Source of the DNA: Leuconostoc mesenteroides subsp. mesenteroides
GTDB lineage: Bacteria > Bacillota > Bacilli > Lactobacillales > Lactobacillaceae
Direction: 5' to 3'
Length of the DNA: 64,000 nucleotides
Assembly (NCBI GenBank): GCA_009676745.1
Contig: CP046062.1
Coordinates: 1,535,501 to 1,599,500 of the forward strand
The notes under the pieces are model-generated. The model did no database searches, was not told where the DNA came from, and saw only the letters and a list, made by a program, of their open reading frames with translations. The translations under genes were made by a program, and so were the position numbers. Below, piece by piece: positions 17,164-24,787 of the stretch; the first letter of the stretch is position 1; every line of letters begins with the position of its first letter.

Positions 17164-17714
17164 AGGACTCTGTAGACGATCCAAACCATTTGAGGCTTTA
17201 GCTGTTGCCTAATTTGATATTTTTCGTCTCTACTTTCAGGTAATTTTTTGAATTGATCTTCAGAAACAATTGTAAACCGATTTTGCTCTTTTATAAAGTC
17301 CTTTAGTGCAACAATTTTACTTGGTGAAAAAATCACTGAAGGTCCCCAAGCATTATCTAAATTCACAGATGTTAAATATCTTTTCATTAAGCCTTCTGTT
17401 GCTGCATGGACTACTGCTATATTTCGCTCAAATTTAGTATTTTCAATCACACTCATCGTCATTAAAGGCAGCGAAAATGTTTTTTCAATTGCTAGTTGTG
17501 CCCAATTTAAATAATTAAAGTCGGCCCAATTCAAATCTGGTTCCTGATTAGACTTAAATGCAACTGGTAAAATTATTTTATCTCCTTTATAGTCACCTAA
17601 ATGTAATAAAACTTCTTCAAAACTATTGTGTAAAACTAAGGTTTCGTCTGTTAAATAATATCGTGCTGCCTGTTCAGAATCTGTACCATTTGGTCCTAAT
17701 GTGTGAAGTTTCAT
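17160..17714 (-). CDS. Prephenate dehydratase-like protein without ACT domain (BacA/PheA superfamily)
   Basis: A 184-residue protein starting with TLGPNGTDSEQAA, the signature start of the prephenate dehydratase fold. Full PheA is about 275-280 residues with a TRF active-site motif and a C-terminal Phe-binding ACT domain. Here the ACT domain is absent and no clear TRF is found; ENRFTIVSE near residue 144 is the closest. The small size and TLGPxGTxSE start recall BacA-type prephenate decarboxylases of Bacillus. Its place next to the chorismate mutase fusion argues for a prephenate substrate. Whether it makes phenylpyruvate or another product cannot be told from the sequence. AGGTGA lies just before the ATG. 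Confidence 0.65.
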   Translation of the reverse strand: MKLHTLGPNGTDSEQAARYYLTDETLVLHNSFEEVLLHLGDYKGDKIILPVAFKSNQEPDLNWADFNYLNWAQLAIEKTFSLPLMTMSVIENTKFERNIAVVHAATEGLMKRYLTSVNLDNAWGPSVIFSPSKIVALKDFIKEQNRFTIVSEDQFKKLPESRDEKYQIRQQLKPQMVWIVYRVL

Positions 17715-17717
17715 AAA

Positions 17718-18518
17718 TCACCTATTTAATTGCCTATTTTCTTTGTCAATGGCAGCCTGCATCAAAATGGTCATGATACCATCGATCATCTCATCTGTTA
17801 TATCTACAGAAGCACTAAAATCTGACTTCAATTCTTTACGTAACTTTAACATACGATCCTGTTGAATCGTCGGTATATCAAATTTTTCTTTATAACGAGC
17901 TACCGCTTCAACAATCTGCAAACGCTCCGAAATAATTTTAAAAATTTGACGATCAAATGCATCTATTTGTGAGCGCATTTGTAGTAGTGCTAGTTCATCT
18001 TCATTGGCACTAAATAAAGCAATGATTTCAGCTGCAATACGCGCCGGTGTTTTACCAACTGTTTCTACGGTAAAATTGGCAACCTCTTCATACTTTGGAT
18101 CACGTTCCTGCCACAATGCAAAGAATTCCGCTGTTGATTTTTCTTGAAGTAATGGACGCTGCCCTTCAAGAATTAAGCGCCCAATCGTACTTTCTAAGTT
18201 ACCATGTAAATAGATAATTGTTGCAGGAGAATGACGCAGAATTTCTAAGTTTTCTGGTCGTTCTACTACACCACCACCCGTGGCAACAATACCATCAAAT
18301 GTTTGCACATCATTCAAAACCTCGGTTTCTAACTCACGGAAGCCAACTTCGCCACGCTCTTCAAAAATTTCTGCGATTGATTTACCAGCAGCACGTTCGA
18401 TTTCAGAATCAATATCTACAAACTTTGAATGATGTTGCCGAGCAATCTCTTTACCTACTGTTGTTTTCCCAGCGCCCATAAACCCAATAAGCATTAATGT
18501 ATCTGGTTCTTTAATCAT
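17718..18518 (-). CDS. aroK: Shikimate kinase-chorismate mutase fusion
   Basis: A 266-residue two-domain protein. Residues 1-170 are shikimate kinase: Walker A GFMGAGKT 12-19, Asp35/Asp37 in DIDSEIE, Arg61, GGG 81-83, RPLL 121-124 and the ERD lid region. Residues about 176-262 are an AroQ-type chorismate mutase: MRSQIDAFDRQI with the conserved Arg182, then ERLQIVEAVARYK with Lys210, and a C-terminal helix. It phosphorylates shikimate and separately turns chorismate into prephenate. Kinases alone are about 170 residues, so the extra domain is a true fusion with a short linker. It lies between tyrA and the prephenate protein, both of which use its second product. Confidence 0.9.
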   Translation of the reverse strand: MIKEPDTLMLIGFMGAGKTTVGKEIARQHHSKFVDIDSEIERAAGKSIAEIFEERGEVGFRELETEVLNDVQTFDGIVATGGGVVERPENLEILRHSPATIIYLHGNLESTIGRLILEGQRPLLQEKSTAEFFALWQERDPKYEEVANFTVETVGKTPARIAAEIIALFSANEDELALLQMRSQIDAFDRQIFKIISERLQIVEAVARYKEKFDIPTIQQDRMLKLRKELKSDFSASVDITDEMIDGIMTILMQAAIDKENRQLNR

Positions 18519-18525
18519 AATCTTC

Positions 18526-19377
18526 TCACTTTAACAATAAATTTTTTCTTGATTCTTGTGCTGACGAAATTAAAGCCATCAAAGTTGATGCATCATTATC
18601 TTCAATTGCTTGAGAAAATAATTTTAATTGCTCGATCATTAAAGATTGACTAGTTAATATTGCTTCTTTATTACTTAGCAATACATCAGTCCATAACTTT
18701 GGATCACTTTCTGCTATACGTGTCATATCTTTGAAGCCACCAGCCACATACTGTCCAAATGTCGTTGAATCGCCTAGCTGATAAGTGGCAGTATTCATTA
18801 ATGCAAAAGACGTAATATGTGGTATGTCACTGACTACAGCCATCAACTCATCGTGGTCCTCGACTGAAATAGGCATAAATTTAGCTGCAATAGGCTTAAG
18901 AATTACCTGTAACTTGTAAGCATTAGAAATTGAACTTGGAATCAAAAAGTACGTTACATCTTGATACAGTTTTTCATTCGCCCATTCAACTCCGCTTCGA
19001 TGTGTACCAGCCATAGCATGACCACCAACAAACTGAATATTTTTGGGTGTCAGAACTGTTTCCGCCACATCCATAATATCTCGTTTTGTCGATCCTGTAT
19101 CTGTAACTATCACCTCTTTTTTTAGTGATAGTTTAGATAATAAATGAATTAATTCTTCAATATAAGTTACTGGTGTCGCTAAAATAATAACATCAGCATG
19201 AGATGCAACATTTACTAATTTAGAATTTACATCAAAAACAATATCATGATCTTTTGCATAGCTGAGTGATTCTTCATTAATATCAACACCAATTACTTGA
19301 TTTTGTGGCTCTTTGCTTAAAATTTTGGCTAAAGATGCCCCCATTTCACCAAGACCCACAATAACGATATTTTTCAT
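18526..19377 (-). CDS. tyrA: Prephenate dehydrogenase
   Basis: A 283-residue NAD-dependent enzyme that oxidises and decarboxylates prephenate to 4-hydroxyphenylpyruvate on the way to Tyr. The Rossmann motif GLGEMGAS is at the N-terminus. Also present are TDTGSTK, the His of VGGHAMAGTHRSG and the helical C-terminal dimer domain (ITSFALM, GGFKDMTRIA). The start at 19377 is chosen because the ATGA overlaps the aroA stop and AGGGG lies 6 bases before; an ATG two codons earlier is too close to that site. No C-terminal ACT domain, so no direct Tyr feedback domain. Confidence 0.92.
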   Translation of the reverse strand: MKNIVIVGLGEMGASLAKILSKEPQNQVIGVDINEESLSYAKDHDIVFDVNSKLVNVASHADVIILATPVTYIEELIHLLSKLSLKKEVIVTDTGSTKRDIMDVAETVLTPKNIQFVGGHAMAGTHRSGVEWANEKLYQDVTYFLIPSSISNAYKLQVILKPIAAKFMPISVEDHDELMAVVSDIPHITSFALMNTATYQLGDSTTFGQYVAGGFKDMTRIAESDPKLWTDVLLSNKEAILTSQSLMIEQLKLFSQAIEDNDASTLMALISSAQESRKNLLLK

Positions 19378-20678
19378 AACCATCCCCTCTTAATTGAGGA
19401 CACATCTTCTATAAATCCAGGATACGAAACACTCATAGCTTCTTCACCGGTTAATACTACATCGCCTTCAGTAATGAGAGAAGCAATTACGTTCATCATA
19501 CCAATACGATGATCCCCATGTGAATCAAGTAACGTTGAACCATTTGATGCGTGTAGGGGCGTCCCACCATGAATGACCATGCCATCTGGTTTCTCATCAA
19601 TATCAGCACCCAATTTAGTTAACTCTCTAATAACTGTTGAAATTCTGTCCGTTTCCTTTACACGTAATTCCTCTGCACCACTTATAACTGTGTCTCCTAC
19701 AGCCTGTGTAGCAGCTAGAGCAAGAATAGGCAGTTCATCAACTGCACCAGGAATATCTTCAGCCGTAATTTCAATGCCGTGTAAAGTTTGTGCTTTGACC
19801 GTAATATCAGCCAACGGTTCTCCGTCAGATGTAATCGGCTGCTTAGAAATTTTTGCTCCCATTCGTTCGAGTAATTTGATCACACCGTCACGCGTTGGAT
19901 TGACACCAACTTTTTTAATAGTAATTTCCGAATTCGGTGTAATTAAACCAGCCACCATGAAAAAAGCAGCACTTGAGATATCTGATGGTACTAAAACATG
20001 CTGACCACTTAGTTTTGGCTGTTTTTTAACAGTAATTACACCATTATCTGTTTTAATTTGCCCACCAAACTGACGTAGCATACGCTCTGTATGATCTCTT
20101 GACGGTAGATCTTCGATAATCGTTGTCTCACCCTCAGCTTGTATGCCAGCCAATAAAATAGCACTTTTGACTTGCGCTGATGCTACCGGCATATGATAAG
20201 TAATACCACTTAGCTCAGTATTAGCCTTAATAACAGCTGGTAAAAATTCGTCATTAGATAATTCAAATTGAGCATTCATCATTGACAACGGATCCGTAAC
20301 ACGACGCAATGGCCGTTTACTTAGTGACGCATCACCAAAAATATGCAAATCAAACGGTTGCTTACTTAGCAATCCCATGAGCAGGCGAGTTGAAGTTCCT
20401 GAGTTGCCCATATCCAATCCAACAGATGGTGCCTTAAAATTTGTAAGACCTTTACCAATAACTGTCACTTGTGATTCGGTGTGGTTGATTTCCACACCAA
20501 GTGCACGAAAAACACCCATAGTATGCATCACATCGTCCGACATCAAGAAATTGTCAATGACTGTTTTCCCTTCAGCTATCGCACCGAACATCAATGCCCG
20601 ATGTGATATTGACTTGTCACCAGGAACCGTGATTTCTCCATGAAGGCCATTTTTTTCCGCTTTGGTCAATTTAATCAT
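19374..20678 (-). CDS. aroA: 5-enolpyruvylshikimate-3-phosphate synthase
   Basis: A 434-residue enzyme joining phosphoenolpyruvate to shikimate-3-phosphate. Family landmarks are complete: GDKSISHRA near the N-terminus, NSGTSTRLLMG, SKRPLRRV, SAQVKSA, LPSRDHTERML, VDELPILA, ELRVKETDR and DHRIGM. Normal length. AAAGGATG lies 7 bases before the ATG. The 46-base gap to aroC is the largest between genes in this part of the operon. Confidence 0.96.
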   Translation of the reverse strand: MIKLTKAEKNGLHGEITVPGDKSISHRALMFGAIAEGKTVIDNFLMSDDVMHTMGVFRALGVEINHTESQVTVIGKGLTNFKAPSVGLDMGNSGTSTRLLMGLLSKQPFDLHIFGDASLSKRPLRRVTDPLSMMNAQFELSNDEFLPAVIKANTELSGITYHMPVASAQVKSAILLAGIQAEGETTIIEDLPSRDHTERMLRQFGGQIKTDNGVITVKKQPKLSGQHVLVPSDISSAAFFMVAGLITPNSEITIKKVGVNPTRDGVIKLLERMGAKISKQPITSDGEPLADITVKAQTLHGIEITAEDIPGAVDELPILALAATQAVGDTVISGAEELRVKETDRISTVIRELTKLGADIDEKPDGMVIHGGTPLHASNGSTLLDSHGDHRIGMMNVIASLITEGDVVLTGEEAMSVSYPGFIEDVSSIKRGWL

Positions 20679-20724
20679 TTCTTTTCATCCTTTGTTCATA
20701 ATATGTACTATAGCCGAAGCTATA

Positions 20725-21903
20725 TTAAAAATTCCTTATTTCTTCACGATACACTGCCACTTGTTCTTTCATACGTTCAATGTTATCTGCATCAAATTTA
20801 TCCAAAACAGCTTTGGCTAGTTCAATTGCTACCATTGCTTCAGCAATTACAGCAGCTGCAGTGACCGCAGTAGTATCTGAGCGTTCTATAGAGGCCCGAT
20901 GGTCTTCGTGTGTATCGATGTCAACTGACTGCATCGGACGATACAAAGTAGGAATAGGCTTAACCACGCCACGAACAACAATTGCTTCTCCTGTCGTCAT
21001 ACCACCTTCAAAACCACCGAGATTATCAGAGCCACGATAAAAACCACGTTTTTCGTCCCAAAAAATTTCGTCCATAACTTGATCGCCATACTTTTCTGCG
21101 TTATCAAAACCACCACCAAATTGAACACCTTTGAAGGCATTGATACCAACAATAGCGTTGGCAATTTTAGCATCTAACTTCGTATCGGCTGATACATATG
21201 AACCCAATCCAACTGGCATCCCCGTTGCAATAACTTGAACTTGACCGCCTACAGTATTTGCATCACGTTTTGTTTTATCAATTACTTCTTTAATAGCTTC
21301 ATCAGCTTCTGCGTTTAAAGCACGTGTATCGAAACCTTCTGTCACAACGCGCAACTCTTGCAGGTTCTTATACTTAGTTAATTCATTCAGATCAGACTTA
21401 GCGGGCCCAACATTCACAACAAAGCCATGAACGTCAACGCCTATTTCGGCCAATAATTTTTTGGCAACAGCACCGACTGCGACACGCATTGTTGTTTCAC
21501 GAGCCGAAGATCTTTCCAAAACATTACGTAAATCTTCACGGTGACGGTACTTCATTCCACCAACCAAATCAGCATGTCCTGGACGCGGGCGTAATACCTT
21601 ACGGAGAGTATTTTCTGCTGTCGCTGGCGCGTTAGGGGCCATAATTTTTGACCAATTATTATGATCATCATTATGAACATTCAAAGTAATTGGTGATCCA
21701 AGGGTTGTTTGATGACGAATACCTGTCAGAAAGGTAACGGTATCAGTTTCGATTTTTTGACGTTCGCCACGACCATAACCGCGCTGACGTCGAGCTAATT
21801 GCTCATTGACATCCTCTTGACTAATCTGCAATCCCGCAGGAATACCTTCAATAACAGCAATTTCTTCAGGACCATGGCTTTCACCAGCAGTAACATATCT
21901 CAT
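20725..21903 (-). CDS. aroC: Chorismate synthase
   Basis: A 392-residue FMN-dependent enzyme that makes chorismate from EPSP. The start is the ATG at 21903 (MRYVTAGESHGPE), with GGAG 7 bases upstream; the longer in-frame form would lie inside aroB. Landmarks: GESHG, RRQRGYGRGERQKIETD, RPGHADL, ERSSARETTMRVAVGA, GGGFDNAEKYG, GGFEGGMTTGE and the C-terminal DTTAVTAAAVIAEAM. The full set of FMN and substrate residues appears present. It overlaps the aroB stop region by position and is likely coupled. Confidence 0.96.
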   Translation of the reverse strand: MRYVTAGESHGPEEIAVIEGIPAGLQISQEDVNEQLARRQRGYGRGERQKIETDTVTFLTGIRHQTTLGSPITLNVHNDDHNNWSKIMAPNAPATAENTLRKVLRPRPGHADLVGGMKYRHREDLRNVLERSSARETTMRVAVGAVAKKLLAEIGVDVHGFVVNVGPAKSDLNELTKYKNLQELRVVTEGFDTRALNAEADEAIKEVIDKTKRDANTVGGQVQVIATGMPVGLGSYVSADTKLDAKIANAIVGINAFKGVQFGGGFDNAEKYGDQVMDEIFWDEKRGFYRGSDNLGGFEGGMTTGEAIVVRGVVKPIPTLYRPMQSVDIDTHEDHRASIERSDTTAVTAAAVIAEAMVAIELAKAVLDKFDADNIERMKEQVAVYREEIRNF

Positions 21904-21904
21904 A

Positions 21905-22969
21905 TCAATTCTCCACAAATGCCGGCATGTCGGCAATTTTCTTCTTTACAATAATTGGCTGACCCACTTTTTCAAGAGCCACTAAATTCAAAACACCATC
22001 ATGATTCTTTTTGTCATTAATCAAATGATTAAAAAATTCAGTTGTTCCGATAAACTGCGAATGCGTTGGTAAACCGACGGCCTCTAAACGACTCAATAAT
22101 TCAGTGGTTAACCCGCTAGGCATTATACCCTGTTTCTCAAATCGGCTGCTAATGGCAATCATGCCAATCGCAACGGCTTCACCATGGCGTAGTTCACCAT
22201 GGGCCAAAAGCTCAATAGCGTGACCAAAAGTATGACCAAAATTCAAAAACTGGCGGTCTCCTGCTTCTTTTTCATCAGCCATCACTACACTAGCTTTATA
22301 AGCAATTGCACGTTTTGATAATTCTTGTGCGTGATGACGTATATCTGCTACCGAGTTAATCTGACCGGTAAAATCAAAAAAGTCTTGATTAGCCAATGCT
22401 GATGTTTTAACGACTTCCGCATATCCTTCCACTAAATCGCGGTCAGTCAGCGTATTCAAATATGTAACATCGACTAAGTCTAAATCTGGCTGATAAAAAG
22501 AACCAGCAATATTTTTTGTATTACCAAGGTTCACGGCTGTCTTACCACCAACCGACGAGTCAACTTGAGCTGTTAATGACGTTGCAATTTGAATAAAAGC
22601 AATGCCACGCATGTACAAAGAAGCGACTACGCCACCTAAATCACCAATTACGCCACCACCTAAGGCGATAACACCGTCACCACGAGTAAATCCAGCAGCT
22701 GCCATTTTAGCAATTAATTCACCAGCCACTGACAAAGATTTTGACGACTCTCCAGCAGGAACCTCTAACTCGAGTATATCAAACCCTGCTTCACTTAATT
22801 GATTTGCCGTATCCTTTAAATATAATGGCCCAACATTGCTATCTGTTAGTAATGCAATCTTTCGCGCAGACCACACAGCCGATATTTCTTCGCCAAGACG
22901 TGTGTGTAAAGTGTTATCAATTTTCACATCATATTTTTTTGTCGCTAAATCAACTGTAATTGTACTCAT
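21905..22969 (-). CDS. aroB: 3-dehydroquinate synthase
   Basis: A 354-residue NAD- and metal-dependent enzyme that cyclises DAHP to 3-dehydroquinate. Landmarks: LALGGGVIGDLGG-type loop (here ALGGGVIGDLGGVVAS), TSLTAQVDSSVGGKTAVN, the metal Glu of VEGYAEVVKTS and the His residues of NFGHTFGHAIE and HGEAVAIGM. Length is normal. Its ATGA start overlaps the aroG stop, a coupled junction. Confidence 0.96.
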   Translation of the reverse strand: MSTITVDLATKKYDVKIDNTLHTRLGEEISAVWSARKIALLTDSNVGPLYLKDTANQLSEAGFDILELEVPAGESSKSLSVAGELIAKMAAAGFTRGDGVIALGGGVIGDLGGVVASLYMRGIAFIQIATSLTAQVDSSVGGKTAVNLGNTKNIAGSFYQPDLDLVDVTYLNTLTDRDLVEGYAEVVKTSALANQDFFDFTGQINSVADIRHHAQELSKRAIAYKASVVMADEKEAGDRQFLNFGHTFGHAIELLAHGELRHGEAVAIGMIAISSRFEKQGIMPSGLTTELLSRLEAVGLPTHSQFIGTTEFFNHLINDKKNHDGVLNLVALEKVGQPIIVKKKIADMPAFVEN

Positions 22970-23958
22970 TTAATGGCCTCGCGCACCTTGTTTGCTTTCT
23001 GTGTTAATTGCTTGAATTGTGCCGGTGTTAATGCTTGAGCACCATCAACAAAGGCATGTGATGGATCATCATGTATTTCAGTCATCAAACCTTGAGCACC
23101 AGCTGCAATTGCAGCTAAGGCAAGTGGTTCAACAAACTTTGAAACACCAGCTGCATGTGAAGCATCTGCAATGACAGGATAGTGAGTTAACGATTGTAAA
23201 ACAGGGATAGCTGATACATCAAGCGTATTACGCGTGTATTTATTATCATACGTACGAATACCACGTTCCATCAAAATGATTTGGTCATTCCCGCCAGCAG
23301 CAATGTATTCAGCAGCATTGAGCAAATCATCAATAGTTGCTGACATACCACGTTTCAAAACTACTGGTTTGTTTTTCTTACCCAGCGCTTTAAGCAAAGC
23401 AAAGTTTTGCATATTACGCGTACCAACTTGGAAAATATCTGTGTAAGAATCTACTAAATCAACGTCTCGTGTATCTAAGATTTCAGTCACCATGTCCATC
23501 TCTAATGCATCTGCGGCTGCACGATGAGCTTTTAAGCCTTCTTCGCCATTACCTTGGAATGAATATGGGGATGTGCGTGGTTTGAAAGCCCCACCACGCA
23601 GGATAGTTGCCCCTGCCTGCTTAACATCTTCACCCATTTCTTTAACATGTTCTGGGGATTCAATTGAATCAGGGCCGGCCATGAAAACGAAATGACCGCC
23701 ACCAATGATGCTGTGTTTAGTTTTAATAATTGTATCCTCTGGGTGGAAGTCACGTGATGACTTGATGGCAGAGTGATGACTTGTGATTATCTCAACATTA
23801 TTTTGTGAAATATTATTCAATACCTCTTCAGGTAAACTTTTCACACCTGCTAAAGCAACTCTATTGCCATGAACAAATACTGGTTTAATAGGGTCTTTGG
23901 TATCCAATTGCGCTGCAATTTTTTCTGCTTCTTGACTTGTTTTTGCGATAATAATCAT
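22966..23958 (-). CDS. aroG: DAHP synthase (type I-beta) with a changed metal-site residue
   Basis: A 330-residue enzyme that condenses phosphoenolpyruvate and erythrose-4-phosphate, the first step of the pathway. The start at 23958 has GAGGA 8 bases upstream. An N-terminal ferredoxin-like regulatory domain of about 70-85 residues precedes the barrel, as in Thermotoga-type enzymes; this domain usually binds Phe/Tyr for feedback control. KPRTSPYSFQG is at 126-136. The highly conserved GPCS motif, whose Cys binds the metal, reads GPDS here (Asp97; codon GAT read directly). The other metal ligands appear kept (SHAAG, MTEIHDD). It may be active with Asp as ligand. Confidence 0.92.
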   Translation of the reverse strand: MIIIAKTSQEAEKIAAQLDTKDPIKPVFVHGNRVALAGVKSLPEEVLNNISQNNVEIITSHHSAIKSSRDFHPEDTIIKTKHSIIGGGHFVFMAGPDSIESPEHVKEMGEDVKQAGATILRGGAFKPRTSPYSFQGNGEEGLKAHRAAADALEMDMVTEILDTRDVDLVDSYTDIFQVGTRNMQNFALLKALGKKNKPVVLKRGMSATIDDLLNAAEYIAAGGNDQIILMERGIRTYDNKYTRNTLDVSAIPVLQSLTHYPVIADASHAAGVSKFVEPLALAAIAAGAQGLMTEIHDDPSHAFVDGAQALTPAQFKQLTQKANKVREAIK

Positions 23959-23962
23959 TGTT

Positions 23963-24787
23963 TTATTCCTCAATTGTTTTCTTCATAAGTTTTCTGTCCG
24001 CCGGCTTGTCGAACCAATACTCAAAGCTCAGCGCTCCCTGATTGACTAACATCGGCAAACCATTTAATGTTACTAATCCACGTTGGTTAGCAGATTTCAA
24101 TAATGTAGTTTGTTGATTACGGTAAATCATGTCTACCACTAAAGTGTGCTGCGGTAGTAATGCTATTTGTAAATCCGTTAATAGCGTCCGCAGATCATTC
24201 ATCCCCACGGTGGTGGCATTGATAAGCATGTCGGCACGCTTTAACGCTTTAGTGAGCACCTGATTATCTGCTAAATCCTCTAAATGCCCATTTCCTTCGC
24301 TAAGATAACTAATTTCTGTTTTTCGCTCATGCCAATCTTCATGAACTCTATTAAATACAATTAATTCTCTCACGCCATATAGTTTTGCAGTGGCAATCAC
24401 CGACCTAGCTGCTCCACCAGTTCCTAAGACAATTACCGTTTCTTTGGATTGATTGGAACTAATACTTTGCCAAAAACCATCCCCGTCTGTGTTAGTACCA
24501 ACTAGACGTCCCTTGATATTTTTAACTGTATTTACCGCATGAAGGCGCTGAGCAATTGGCGATAATTCATCTAAATATTGAATAATTTCATTTTTAAACG
24601 GTGTCGAAACATTGAATCCGCCTACGTGAAGAGCTTTTAGCCCGATAATAGCCTCTTCAAGTTTTTCTGGTGAAATGTCGAACGCGTGATAGTGTGCATC
24701 GATACCATACTCCATAATCATCTTATTTTGCATTTGTGGCGAACGTGAGTGTCCGGCCGGATGCGCGATTAACCCATATAAAGTCAT
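23963..24787 (-). CDS. aroE: Shikimate dehydrogenase
   Basis: A 274-residue NADP-dependent reductase of 3-dehydroshikimate. Landmarks: HSRSPQMQN shikimate-binding start, NVSTPFKNE with the catalytic Lys, NTD in GTNTDGDG, the nucleotide motif LGTGGAARSV and a C-terminal NQGALSFEYW. The ATGA start overlaps the transketolase stop. Normal length for the family. Confidence 0.94.
   Translation of the reverse strand: MTLYGLIAHPAGHSRSPQMQNKMIMEYGIDAHYHAFDISPEKLEEAIIGLKALHVGGFNVSTPFKNEIIQYLDELSPIAQRLHAVNTVKNIKGRLVGTNTDGDGFWQSISSNQSKETVIVLGTGGAARSVIATAKLYGVRELIVFNRVHEDWHERKTEISYLSEGNGHLEDLADNQVLTKALKRADMLINATTVGMNDLRTLLTDLQIALLPQHTLVVDMIYRNQQTTLLKSANQRGLVTLNGLPMLVNQGALSFEYWFDKPADRKLMKKTIEE

Noticed and set aside
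19573..20004. Long opposite-strand frames inside aroA, tkt, the UPF0210 gene, rsmE, tsf and the ABC-F gene.
   Set aside because: They mirror strong coding genes, lack ribosome sites and family motifs, and are shadows of the real frames.
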